Positions 49,401 through 60,919 of a DNA stretch of 64,000 nucleotides are shown here, in pieces. Made by a program: the position numbers and the translations under genes. The stretch is from Gentiana macrophylla (lineage: Eukaryota > Streptophyta > Magnoliopsida > Gentianales > Gentianaceae). How positions within the stretch are numbered: the first letter of the stretch is position 1; each line of letters begins with the position of its first letter. The notes beneath the pieces were generated by a model. That model saw only the letters and a program-made list of their open reading frames with translations. It was not told the DNA's origin and did not search any database. The stretch lies in the NCBI GenBank assembly GCA_026214975.1, contig CM047808.1, positions 59,670,583-59,734,582 on the forward strand. The letters run 5' to 3'.

Positions 49401-51843
49401 AGAAATGGTAGAATTAAGTCGATACTTAAATCTCACAATTTTGAAAACAACCTTTCCGAAATTTGATGTGGTCATTCTTATCCAACGTTTGAATTAATTG
49501 TCATCGTATGACAGAATGATCATCTTGGATCGTATCCAATATATGACTAATTCGTTGAAACTTACTTCAAATGATTTAATCATATCAAGAGCTTCCGCTT
49601 TCATTAATAATTAAAGCCTTGGAGTACTCCATCGTATATGTAGTCTCCTTGTCTCTAACTACTATAACGGGATCGCTCGTGTCATTGCTTATTTTAAAAG
49701 GATTAAAATTACTTAACCATATTTGAGAACGTTTCTCAAAAGGTAACAGTCATAATTTGGTTTTACTAATCGAGAATAAAACATAAATATATAGTTTGCT
49801 AAAACTACAACATAAAAATGAAAATAAAAGAGTGTTGTTGTTTATACACACAAAATCAAAAATGGTCTTTTGATTTATGATTTTGCTCCCACTAGTCAAC
49901 TACTCCCAATTGACTTTCAAGAATCTTTCAAAATTCTTTAGTGGCCAAGATCCCATCTGGTTACCCCGATTCCCGACGAGGGCCGATCAACCGGAATAAT
50001 TCGAAAAGTAAGTAACTCTTACCAATCACATCTCTATGTGACACTTGGTGGTTGAGTAGTCAACTCTTTGACAATTCACATCTTTATGTGGTAGTCAACC
50101 CCTTGCCTCTAGAATAAGACGGTCCTGACAAGGGCCAATCACCGCAATACTCTAGTCAAGTCATAACCCAATATTCGCGAGATCTCATACGATCATATCC
50201 CAATAACTACGATATACCCGTGGTAGGTCAACTCCCGACGAGGGCCGATCAGTTGGAACAAAGGCTCTTCACCGTCGCTATAATAATAGGAGACAATTTT
50301 TCGACTTGATTTTTGTTGTGGAAGTATTTACGTAAATTAATTCAATTAATTAATTTTAATTACTGTCTCATCAAATATATCTATCTCTATAGACATACAT
50401 CCTACACATTTATCTAGATCGTTGCTAGTCATGCATCTACCGTATCATATAAAATAAATACAAGCACAAAATAAATAAATGCGTAAAGTAACCGGTATGA
50501 TCATTGACTTTTCCTAGATGCGGTTTGGAATACAAACTGACGAAACCGCGGGTCGCAATCTAAAGGTAGCTGCAACCGCCAATAGGATCTTGAATGCTCC
50601 ATTCTCCAATGGGATCTTTATTTTTGTCTTTCTTTGGTCTTCATCTTCTGCTCCATTCTTGTTACATTTAATTCTATCTAATAAAATAAATACACCCACT
50701 GCACACGGGGGGGAGCTAACGGGAATGGGATAAATGCAGAAAATAAACTAGGTCACGTTCATCATAACGTCCTAGGACAATTTTTAAGCCAACAGAAAAA
50801 TTAAATCATTCACATCTATCCTATCGGTCGAGTCCATGATCAATCGGGGTCCATATAATCATATTATATCTACTATATCTAATCCATACAATAACATCTT
50901 ATGAAAAAAGATAAAATTAAAATTTAACGACTTGCGTCTTAATTAATCAATTAACATTTAATCTATTAAATAATTTTATCCAATCAATTAACTAATTAAC
51001 ATTTAATTAATTAAATGATTTTAATCGAAATAAAATTAACAATTAATTTTAAACGATTTTAATTTTATTTTTAATTAATTAGAACTATTCTAAAAATAAA
51101 TCAAAATTAAAATTAAGTTTCTTTTGTTTCTTTCCTTTTGGTTCCTAATCAAAAGGGATGCCTTTGGTTTCTTAAAGCAAAAGCATCTTCATAAACCAAA
51201 TTTGGTTTAGGCCTGACCACTTTCCAAAATCAAAATTTTGTAAGTGGCCTAGGCCTAGGCCTTTTAAAAATCAAATATTTGAAAAGGGCGTAGGCCTATT
51301 CCAAGTCAAATATTTAGAAAGGCCAAATAATTTTGGTTTAGGCCTGGCCACTTTCCAAAATCAAAATTTTGGAAGTGGCATAGGCATAGGCCTTTTCCCA
51401 AATCAAATATTTGGAAAGGGCCTAGGCCTATTCCAAACAAAGTTTGGAAAGACCATTATTATTTTAATGCAATGTGACATCCCAATGGCCCAAACTATTT
51501 GAACCATTGGTTAGCCATATGACACAACTAAACAAAGGAGGAATTATCAATCACAACTATGAACCATATTAAATCACAAAATACACAAAACAAAATTTGG
51601 AGATCCGCCAGCATCGACCGGTCAACCGACTGCCGGCAGAAGGTTGCCCTGCTGCCGCCGCCGCCGTCAAGCCGCCGCCGGTGGTGGTTCCTCTGCCAGT
51701 CGGCCGAGCACCACCCGATCTCGTTTTTTTTCTTTTCATGTATAACTTTTTCGAATCTAAAATCTTTCATCTTTTAATTACGTGATTTAAACGATAAAAT
51801 TAACTACGCTAATTAACATGCTTATTGCTTAAGCTCGAAGCGC
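46489..51843 (-). other. Internal region of the 9-kb element, no recognised coding sequence
   Basis: About 5.4 kb, AT-rich. It contains three dispersed copies of a phrase like cccgacgagggccgatca (49972, 50123, 50233), the double-hairpin tandem units at 51199-51440, and a GC-rich patch (about 51610-51700; repeated gccgcc) near the 5' end. Short frames such as 46387-46719 and 51528-51785 show no family motif. Confidence 0.6.
51199..51440. repeat. Tandem units with two hairpins each
   Basis: Two units of about 130 and 112 bp (51199-51328, 51329-51440). Each has a hairpin with about 13-bp arms (51217-51247; 51348-51378, ccactttccaaaat pairing with attttggaagtgg) and a second hairpin (about 51258-51289; 51389-51422, with ggccttttcccaaat pairing with atttggaaagggcc). 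Overlapping aggcct palindromes lie between them. Confidence 0.88.
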
Positions 51844-51855
51844 GCTCTGATACCA
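51844..51855 (-). promoter_or_regulatory. Primer binding site of the 9-kb element
   Basis: Minus strand TGGTATCAGAGC, a perfect initiator-methionine tRNA complement, one base inside the right LTR. It proves Copia-type priming and minus orientation. Confidence 0.95.
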
Positions 51856-51856
51856 C

Positions 51857-53822
51857 TGTTAGGAACAACGCGGGAACGCAGCGGAATTCAAAAATTATTT
51901 CCTATCGACCCAAGTTCGACTTCGTTTAAGCAATAAACAAATAAGCTAGTAGACTGTGGTTACCTTGGTTGATCTAAAAGATCGACGCTTTGACCGTCTA
52001 AGAAGAGTAGTTCTGCACAGAGCCGCCCAAGTGTTCGGCCTCTACTGCTAGTCCACACGAACAGCCCACCGGAATCCCATCATGGATTGCTATTGGAAAA
52101 CTCCGGTTGCTAGACCGGCATTTTTCCCCTCTCTCCAACTCTCCAAATGATGCTCTCTATTTTACACAAGAACTATGAACTCTTGCAATTGTGATGTACA
52201 AAAGAGCTTGACACCCACACTATATTTATAGTGTATGTGACGCCCCAACTAGAGTGTGGAGGAGAATAAAACTTTTTCCAATAGAATAAGGAAAATCTAA
52301 TTGATTGATTTATCTCATTTAATATAATATCTTATATTAAATAAATCTAGGATATTGTCAATATCTTATATTGAATATTTCCAAGATATTGTCAATATCT
52401 AATATTGACTATCTTTATTATATTATCATAAATCAATTTACACATGTGTATATATCACATATATATTACACAAATAAATCTATATAATATATATACTTTG
52501 GAAACAAGTGTGCACATGCACATCATATGTGCAAACCCACGCATGTATGTACATATTTATAAATATTAATATCTAATATTAATATATGGTAATACCATTA
52601 ATTAAATTGCACAATCCAATTGTATCTTATACACAAACAAATTGCGCCACCTTTAGCCAATAATTTGGCATCCGGAATATTCTTTAATTATTAAAATACT
52701 ATTAATATCTTGTATTTAACTTATTCATAATAAATAAAATACCACCATATTAATTTACCACTATAACCTTTATAGTCTCGAGATAAACTTTCCTTATTTG
52801 GTTATCAACTATAACCACATTTTAATCCGGCTAGATGTTCATATGTGTGTGACCCGATAGGCTTCCGAATATGTTGGCCGTAGACACAAATTGCAAATTA
52901 CGGAAATGCCCTTCATGCCTAACGATCACGGGATAGCGTCTAGCAACACATCGTGACCCCAATCATCGGAAGAGTCAAATGCAATGACTACTACCTTTCA
53001 TGTGAAACTTGATTATCGTGTAACTTACAATCCTATCATTGTGTAATAATATCCATACGGTCGTGCGTCGAGTGTCAAACATTAACGACCGTATCTTATA
53101 ATCTGGATATCAAGCTCTCTCGAAGTAACTCGTTTAATCCCACTTTGCAAAGATTCATGAGAGTAAGACATTCCTTATAAGAAGGCCACTTCGGATATTC
53201 GATCCCAATCATAGGATACGTGATTCCCGGACGACCAATCATGTAAACTCCGCATGCTTCAATATCATACCCAATCACTACCGCATGATCGCCCCGTGGC
53301 TAGGGGAAACCTCAATAGTGTCAAAGCATGACAATCCACACCGTGATGCCATGAAGACTCCGGTCCAAAGGATAATTACACAACCGCCACATAGTGTGAC
53401 ACTTATCCGTGTAAGTGGGTCAGTCTAACGTACGCATTCTCTAATACACGTCCACGTACAGTCCAAGTGTCTCCACACTTCGATAGATGAGATCTATCCC
53501 TTCCCTTAAAGACAGAAGACATCTAATACGTGCTAGTCTGTTTGTACTATCAATGTCTTGTTTAATAGTACATCAACCTAGAGACATTTAAGTATCAAAC
53601 TCATTAAAGTGATTAGAGATCTCATCAACCATAATCGCCTATCATGGTTTCTCTATCACAGTTTAATACTAAGGACGTTATCATGAAACAATTCATAATT
53701 GGATCTTTAAAAAAAAACATATATATGACAACAGAAAAGCATAACCATAAAGAAATAGTAGAAATGATCCGACCCGGTCGGATCCGGTCCAACCCGATTG
53801 TGTTTAGGACACTATTTCAACA
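51857..53822 (-). repeat. 5' LTR of the 9-kb element (right, 1,966 bp)
   Basis: Starts tgttagg at 51857 next to the PBS and ends caaca at 53822 next to the target duplication. It retains 52814-53113, which the left LTR lacks. Minus-strand TATA within a small palindrome is at about 52221-52233. Confidence 0.92.
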
Positions 53823-53827
53823 AATAT
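53823..53827. repeat. Target-site duplication of the 9-kb element, right copy
   Basis: aatat, same as 44789-44793. Confidence 0.9.
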
Positions 53828-54290
53828 CGGCATCCCTAGTTTTGTAAGCATGCCAGTTATATGAGATGGAGGCCTACGAAGCGAAGTCATGTAATGTAGC
53901 ACAGTGAGCTAGTGTCCTACCCGGAACTAAGTCAAGTTTAGGGGATGACTCCCGTAGCCAATATAAAAGAAATATGAATCGGATTAATAGTCATTGAGTC
54001 TAGTTTAATTATATAGAATCTTTAGATCCAAACGATAACTTAATAATTGGGGAGGTTAATTACGTTGTTTGTGTTGTGTCGTGTCCTTTATCTGTCTTGT
54101 CTTTTGTTGGTCTTAGACCGCCTCTATGTGCTTGACATGATTAATTGATTGTTTCTATATAAATGATCCATAGTTGGTTCCCTTTGGGATCGACCTTGAT
54201 TCGCTATAGCTATACTACGATGGACCTAGTCCTCTTGCTAGTATTGGTTTATGGTGATCAAGTATTTTATTATCACTTGATCTACGTCAT
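53828..54290 (+). repeat. Gypsy-2 LTR 3' part, continued from before the 9-kb insertion
   Basis: The end (about 54170-54268: ccctttgggatcgacctt, tatactacgatggacctagt, ggtgatcaag) is homologous to the end of the Gypsy-1 LTR at about 42948-43039. After it the expected TTTTTGGCGCC-type PBS is missing, replaced by tattttattatcacttgatc. With 44040-44788 it formed one stretch before the 9-kb element inserted. Confidence 0.62.
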
Positions 54291-54960
54291 CAGAGGGAAC
54301 AACAAGAACCAAAGAGGACATGGAAGCAAGCCTAAAGGAGTATGAAGACTATAGGAAAGGTAAGTCTCCTGTCAAGTCATTGATATATCATCTTTTGAGT
54401 CTAATTCCGAGGAGGATCTAGGTTATGTTCCATTTGAGCCCAAGGATTACCCGGACATTGATGTAATAGAGAATTTAGGAGACCCTGGTACATTTAGGCT
54501 CCCTATTTCATTTAATGAAGTATCTTTAGGATTAGGGCAATGTGACTCTTGTTTGAGTTGTAACATCATTCCACATTCACTTTTCCAAGCAGAATATTTA
54601 ATGGTCACTGTGATTTGTCGATCGCAAGGTAGAAATGGTCACTGGTATGCTAAAAAAATGTACCATTAGAATAGGAGGTTTTCACTTTCCTATTGACTTC
54701 GTAGTTCTAGACTTCCATGTTGACCCTAGCACAAATGTATTGTTAGGACGTTCATTCCTAGCTACTAATCAATCCATATTGGACTATGATAGTGGCGATA
54801 TTACACTAAGGGTTACTACCGATGCTATAACTTTCAAGATCTTAGAACCTCTACCTAATAGACCTGGACAATGCCGCATGAGTTTGAGTTCTGGAGAGGT
54901 GAAGATCATAGAGATAGAAGCAGTACGGAGCAGGTAGAAAGAGGTTATGGTAAGAACTAA
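54291..54960 (+). pseudogene. Gypsy-type retropepsin region
   Basis: Plus strand frames. N-L-G-D-P-G-T-F-R-L-P-I-S-F begins the protease region (about 54472). The catalytic D-x-G region is disturbed (G-Q-C-D-S-C where the family has C-D-L-G-A). 54635-54937 carries F-P-I-D-F-V-V-L-D, L-L-G-R-S-F-L-A-T and Y-D-S-G-D-I-T-L-R-V, the conserved end of Athila-type proteases. The gag that should precede it is absent or unrecognisable. Confidence 0.8.
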
Positions 54961-56457
54961 TGAGCAAGAATTCATGACAATTCTACTCAGAGAGAAATAT
55001 TTTAAGGACCACGAGCAAGCACCACAAGATGCATGTACTCCTATCATGTGCAGTGAAGGATTGGATTTAAACGGTACTAAAGTGGAGACATTGCGCTTAA
55101 AGAATAATTCTCAAAGCTGAGGAAAGCCTAGTGCACGGGCCAGGAGGGCCAAGCATGCAAGGCAGAGAGCTCAGGGACCTACTAAGAAACTTCAAGAAAG
55201 TTACCTTCTAGTCCATAAAGAAGCATGTTTCTTCCTTGGACTGAAAAACCAGGAAATGGCATTCATCGAGAGAGAAAGAAGGTGCACTTCAGTCAAAGCC
55301 TCTAGAGTGCAAGTCTGGCGGGTGAAAACCCAAGAGTCTGACTGAGTAGGAGTCAAAAGGAAGTTGAGCTGGTGACTTTAAACTCAGAACTACTTCTCTA
55401 CCCTTAGATTAGATTAAGTCAAATAAAATTAGCTAGGCAGACAAACAAGATTTTTTCATCCTACCGCATCCCGAGGCCACAAGCCAAAGGATGGTAGGAA
55501 TGTTTTTTTACTTGTTGATTGTTCCGATGAATTAGGTTAGTAGAGTCAGAGAAAAATTACAAGGAAGGTGAAGATTCAGTCTACAAGGAGTTAGTTTGGA
55601 TTGATTCTTGTCAAGGATTAAGTGAAGGAGAAAGTTGTTCGGAAGTCCGAGGGAACCTGGAAGACAAGTGCTTGCACAATTGCGGGACTGTTTAGGCATG
55701 GTTCCTGAGGTTTGAAGACATTCTAGGAACACATGCAAGCGCATGTACCCATGCACTGCTACGGGAGTCTAACGGGGGTAGTGAGCCATCCCCTTCTCTA
55801 CTATCCCACATTTCCCTCTCCCCATTACACCACCATTACTCCATTCTCCCTCAATCCCCTCAATCACCTCAATCCTCTCCCCCTCTTTAATCCACCACAT
55901 TTTCCCACCTCCACCCTTCCACATTTACCACTCTTTTCTCCTATTTAAACCAACCTTTTCACCCTCACAATCACCATCACATAATACACTCTTCCATTTC
56001 TATATTTCTTCTTCTTCTTCTTCCTCTTAACTTTCGGCCTCCACCATCACCATACACCACCATTTTCATCACCAAATATACTATACGCCAACCTTAAACC
56101 ATTTCCATTTCATAATACTTACCCGTTTTCCACCACCACTGATGCTGTCAATACCCATTTCCGCACCCCAAATCTCCATTGTTGTTCTTCAAAGTTGTAG
56201 AATAACTAAAATCTGATCCCAAAAGCTTCGAAATTATGGCAAGCTTCACCGCAGCTGTGAAGATGTTTCTCTCAAAGTACCATGCAATTCCAGTTTTTGA
56301 TTTTCTAGAATGGTGCTCCGGCAATTGCCAGACCCCTATTCGCAATTACGGGAGCATTTTTCACGTGAATAGTAGCCGACTCAGAGTCCAATTACTCTAT
56401 TTCCATGCCATATAGAGGCAAACGAGTTCCAAAATGCACATGAGCACAATAGAGGAT
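54961..56457 (+). other. Gypsy-derived spacer with a long pyrimidine-rich tract
   Basis: No RT or integrase follows the protease. 55780-56060 is strongly pyrimidine-rich on the plus strand (ctcccc, caccaccat, cttcttcttc). The frame at 55733-55948 is only its Pro/Leu translation. Such tracts occur in the leader or between ORFs of plant gypsy elements. Nothing else is recognised. Confidence 0.5.
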
Positions 56458-57340
56458 TCAGGGTGATGCCGTTACTATAATTAATGGCCCCAGTTTGCTT
56501 CTGTTGCAATTTATGTGTCTTTTATGACTCATTGGAATGCTCGCTCGGATGATCAGGAAAAAGGAGTCAAACCTGATGATTGTAGTAAAGTAATACCGTA
56601 TGTTCTTCAACACCACGGTATTTTGGACATGGCACTTATCCCTACTGTATTTAATGCCACCATTGTTCACGAGTTCTATACATATGTGGTGAGCAACCTT
56701 GAGTCTCATGTTGCGATTGTTAGGGGGTCCATATTGATTTCTCTATCGAGAGTATCAGTGCTCACTACAGCATTGCAAATGCACCATATCATGAGCACAA
56801 GTACACCACTGCTATGCGAGAGCGTAATTTTGAGCGCTTGCGGATTATTGCTGATCACTATGGCATTCAGTGGCAGAATGGTGCTGACGACTTCCTGACG
56901 ATATTTCAGTCGAGTGAGTTGGCATGCAGCGTACGGATGATGCACCTCTTCTTCATCACACATCTTCTCCCCTGCGCTCATAATGATTCTGTCACTTACC
57001 GGCGGACTGATCTCATGTACTTTCTTGATCTTGAGAATGATAAGAACATTGGTCTACTGATGCACAATAGGATTCCAGAAGTGTCTAGGTCGAAGAGAGA
57101 TATCCTGCCATATGGAAATTTGATTGATGTACTGGCTATGGCAGCGGAGTGCCATGTTTTGGCAGATATCGAGAGAGTTGAGCCACTGCCTATCCTTGAC
57201 TGTGATGCGGTTAGGTCACAAGAAGGCATAGAAGATGGCCGAGAATACCAGCATAGAGAGGTGCAAGAACTCAGCAGGAGTTCCTGGAGGACTTCTATAG
57301 GGAGATGGCTGACGTGGCCTTTTCTAGTGCTAAAACCAGT
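56458..57340 (+). pseudogene. Putative plant transposon protein-like ORF (gypsy accessory), broken
   Basis: Plus strand, three frames joined by shifts at about 56700 and 56810. Features: an N-terminal H-E-F-Y-T-Y-V-V-S-N-L like the 'REFYANL' start of the family, then V-A-I-V-R-G-(S/V), Y-H-E-H-K-Y, and a helical C-terminal part with F-L-T-I-F-Q-S-S-E-L, M-H-L-F-F-I-T-H-L-L-P-C-A-H, Y-F-L-D-L-E-N-D-K-N-I-G-L-L-M, and L-P-Y-G-N-L-I-D-V-L. This matches the layout of the 'putative plant transposon protein' domain found next to gypsy gag-pol. Function unknown; no catalytic residues are recognised. Confidence 0.6.
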
Positions 57341-59243
57341 CCTTAACCGACAGTGTATCGGGTCAAACTGTAGTGCTAGTATGGTGAGTCAGAGTATCGT
57401 ATCCTCAGGGAACTTTGTAATTCTTCTAAGTGTGGTTAAACATCAAAGAGCTGTTATTAACTCAATCTAAATCTCAGTTTTATAGCACAGATAACTACTA
57501 TTTTACTTAACATAAAATAAATGCGTAAATTAAAATTTATTCTAATATAATATATATAGATATATAAATATATATAGATGTGCATAAGTTGCAAAGTATA
57601 TATATAGATATAAATATATAGATGCCAAATATATTATTAGAGAACTAGCCAAAGTTTATATAATTGATTTATACGATCTTTTCAAATTGAATGGAATGTG
57701 CTCGATCTTTAGGTTCAATTGAGTAAATGAAACGGTGCACTCCTAAGGTTAACAATTCGCCCTCACATAGTGTGTGAAATTGTCATATGTCCATTGTCAT
57801 CACCCAAAGTCCACAATCGTTACGGTTTTTCCGAACAGTCCCGAGTAACGATTCTACCTTTGAATAAAAGGAGTCATTCCGTTCGTCAAACGGTCAATTT
57901 TATTTAAAGGCTCCGGTTGTCAAGGCCGGGCGATTCAACTTTCCGGTTTAAGTTTCAATTAAACTGATGAATTTAACATTATTACGATCTTGAGTACAAA
58001 TTTTAATAAGATTCATCTTTTAGGACAAATCGCTCGGTAGAAGCGGGTTCCGTTGTCACGTTTTCACTCGCCAATTTTACCCTCCGGTTTTTCTATTAAC
58101 GAGTTCATAACTTAATTACGAGGTGTCAATTCATAATTAGATTATGAATTCTTTCAAGTCAAACTTTATCAATAGGAAAAGATTCAATTAACTCAATTTT
58201 ATTCAATTTTACTTAGACAATATTCCTTTACCTAAAAGATCGAAATAAAACGATTACATAACTTTGGCTAGTTATTAGATTTAGCCTACTAACATTATAC
58301 GAAAAGATAAAAAGACAAAACAAACATAAATACTTTAGGAATTTTACCCGATTACAACGATTGAATCAGAAGCTGTATTCTTCCGGATGCTACAACAACT
58401 TCAACAACATTGATCTTCTGATAATTTCTCGAGCATTATAACGATACTACTTTATTTATGGCATAAGGCCTATATATATACATACTACTACTACTAAAAA
58501 GAGGTGAAGAAAATATATTTGGTACCCCCTTTATGTGCCTGCAAGCTGCTCTATTTATAGGCATATTTTCCCAAGCCGGATCGATCCGAGAAAGGGCCGG
58601 ATCGATCCGGGAATAAAAATCTTATCCCAGGATTATTCTCTCGCAGGCCACATGCGGGTAATCATGATGTTTCCTCGGATCGATCGAAGTAAATCCGGAT
58701 CGATCCGGATAGATTTTTTCCAATCTTAATCCAAACTTGATAAAATCATAACTTGAGCTCTGGATCTCCAAATGACATAATTCAAGATGCGTTGGAAAGC
58801 CCTTGAGGAGATCTATAACTTCCATGAAGACTTCTTTTTCAGAAAATGCCTTTTGCTGGGCCATTTGTTCGTCTAAAATATAACTTGATACGGCGTCACG
58901 AACCATTGATCCACTTGAACTTTAAGTCTCGTGGCACTTCCTTTATTCCTTCAAAAGATATGATTTTACTCCACAAAATGTCATCACTGGGTCTTGGTTT
59001 ACCTAAGGTCCAGAAATACCAAAAATACCCACGTGAATCGACACGACACTCCGGTTATTAACCCGGTACAAAATTTATAACTTTTTATCATTTTTACTAG
59101 ATTTTTATAGTATTTAGATTTATTCATAGCTATTAATATTTTATAAGATTATCTCGTTATAATTACTTATATTTTATATAAAAATAGTCGATAACGTATA
59201 TAAAACATCGTAATTTTTATCATATAAATGTTACACATCAACT
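57341..59243 (-). repeat. Gypsy-3 LTR (minus strand, about 1.9 kb)
   Basis: On the minus strand AGTGGGGAGTAGT (PPT-like) precedes the start at about 59243 (TGATGTGTAACA). TATA box CTATAAATAG at 58551-58560 with a palindrome array just upstream. The U5-like end GTTCCCTGAGGATACGATAC is at about 57390-57410. The left edge lies between 57340 and 57400 and is not exact. An AT microsatellite occupies about 57545-57620. Confidence 0.6.
58577..58707. promoter_or_regulatory. Array of four CGGATCGATCCG palindromes upstream of LTR TATA
   Basis: Perfect 12-bp palindromes at 58577-58588, 58598-58609 and 58696-58707, and a near copy at 58676-58687. Start-to-start spacing is 21, 78 and 20 bp. They lie about 17 bp upstream (minus strand) of the TATA box at 58551-58560, the position of transcription-factor sites in an LTR U3. 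Confidence 0.85.
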
Positions 59244-60053
59244 ACTCCCCACTTAGCTCTTTGATCGTCCTCGAGCAAAATAGTTGTAATATATAAAAAT
59301 TACGATAAAATAATATAAGTGGTAGATAAAATTTTAAATTAGTAAAATATCATTTCAATATTATAAACATATTAATTATATCTTTCTTAGAAATTAATAA
59401 GATAAAAAGTGTAGATAACTTTGATAAATTATTTATCAACTATTATTCAAATGAAATTTCACAAAATCTACTCAATAAATATAATTAAAATTCTAGAATT
59501 ATTTTCCTATCTCAACTTATATGAAATATTTGGAATCAAAGACTAAGTCAAGTAATTGACAAGATGGCTAATACTTTTTAGGATAGGACATTGGTTAATC
59601 GAAAAGATAGAAAAAAAAAATCAAAAGAGAAAGAAGCAAGTAAATGCGTTTACTACACCTTCATGTTTGATCAAAAACAGTTTGATTAATAATATCTCCT
59701 TTTCCAACTATTTTTCAGATTTTCTCTTCTTTTTTTCAATATTAAGAACTAAAAGCGTGAATGTGTGTAGAAAATCAAATTTACAAGCATTGCTTCATCA
59801 AGATTGATCGGAGTAATACTCTTTCGATCTAAAATTACGAGTCCGGTTTCTTAAACTCGTAATCATTCTTGAGATCTTATGATCGAATTTTTATCGGGAG
59901 CTTTATACCTCATAGTGATATAGACGCTTTTAGATAACACCCTATCGCACTCAAATCATTGGAAGCTACTACCGATATCTCGTCGATCAAAGATAAGGAA
60001 GATACCAGTATTCGATTAATTCTCAGTAAATATGGTGCTTCGTTCTTATATAT

Positions 60054-60093
<40 letters not shown>

Positions 60094-60900
60094 CACCTCA
60101 AAGATACACCATCCTTAGCTTCTGTGCTATCATCTCCTTTCATAAGTACGTACAAACTCGTGGGATTTTTAGGAAATGTAGACCAAAATAAGCCAAGGGT
60201 CGGTTATGATCAAAAAAATGGCTATATCGAGTGAGGTCTTGATCACTCTAATCAAAGTTGAGGTAATTTTTTATGGTGTCAAAAATCTCATCATTCCTAA
60301 TCCGATTCCATATTCATATTTCGTTTTACAAAGAAAATTATTCTAAAAAAAATTCATTATAAATATAAGTATATTTGCTAAAATTTCATAAGAAACTTAC
60401 TTGATAATATTTATGTATAGTTACATATACTTAAAATCTTATAAAGATCTAAAATTGACATATATAATATACTTATAATATATCTAATTTATTTTACTTA
60501 ATTAAAATCTATTCTTACCAATTTATATTGTTTTTATTCATACTAATTATATACTATCTAATTATTTTGTTCCAAGAAAATTAAACTAAGTATTGAGCAA
60601 TGAAGTATAAATTTATATAAGAAAATTTTAATTTTTATTTACTAACTTACTTCCACTCCCCACTTATTTAAATGACATCGTCTCCGATGTTTAGTGAGTA
60701 AATAAAAGTAGTTTGCAAATAAAATTAAAATTTTATATGATTTTGATTATTATTTATTATTTTTAGCAACCATATATTATTTTGATTAAAGAAAATGACA
60801 TATATATTAAACACTATTACAAACTATAAATAAAAGTAACAAACAACAACAAACGATTAAACAACTAATTTAAACAACTACCAACTTAACAACATAACTT
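59244..60900 (-). other. Gypsy-3 3' non-coding region
   Basis: AT-rich. On the minus strand CTCGAGGACGATCAAAGAG followed by CTAAGTGGGGAGTAGTTG (about 59237-59273) is of the kind found just before the 3' LTR of plant gypsy elements. A diverged relative (cggagacgatgtcatttaaa, AAGTGGGGAGTGG) is at about 60647-60692. A run of about 36 T (60058-60093) lies in the middle. No ORF is supported. Confidence 0.5.
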
Positions 60901-60919
60901 CTAACTGATTATCAAACCG

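Larger units (their letters stand above)
44794..53822 (-). mobile_element. Non-autonomous (LARD-like) Copia-type LTR retrotransposon, both LTRs and TSD
   Basis: About 9.0 kb. Two LTRs (44794-46472 and 51857-53822), both starting TGTTAG and ending CAACA on the plus strand. 5-bp target duplication aatat. The PBS next to the right LTR and the PPT next to the left LTR show minus-strand transcription. The 5.4-kb internal region has no frame above about 110 codons and no gag, RT, integrase or RNase H motif that I can see on either strand, so it is read as a large retrotransposon derivative mobilised by a Copia element. It sits inside gypsy-derived sequence. Confidence 0.9.

Noticed and set aside
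51528..51785. Overlapping ORFs on both strands at the GC-rich patch
   Set aside because: They are open because of composition; no domain is visible. The patch is kept only as a finding.
55733..55948. 71-codon Pro/Leu-rich ORF
   Set aside because: It is the translation of a pyrimidine-rich low-complexity tract.
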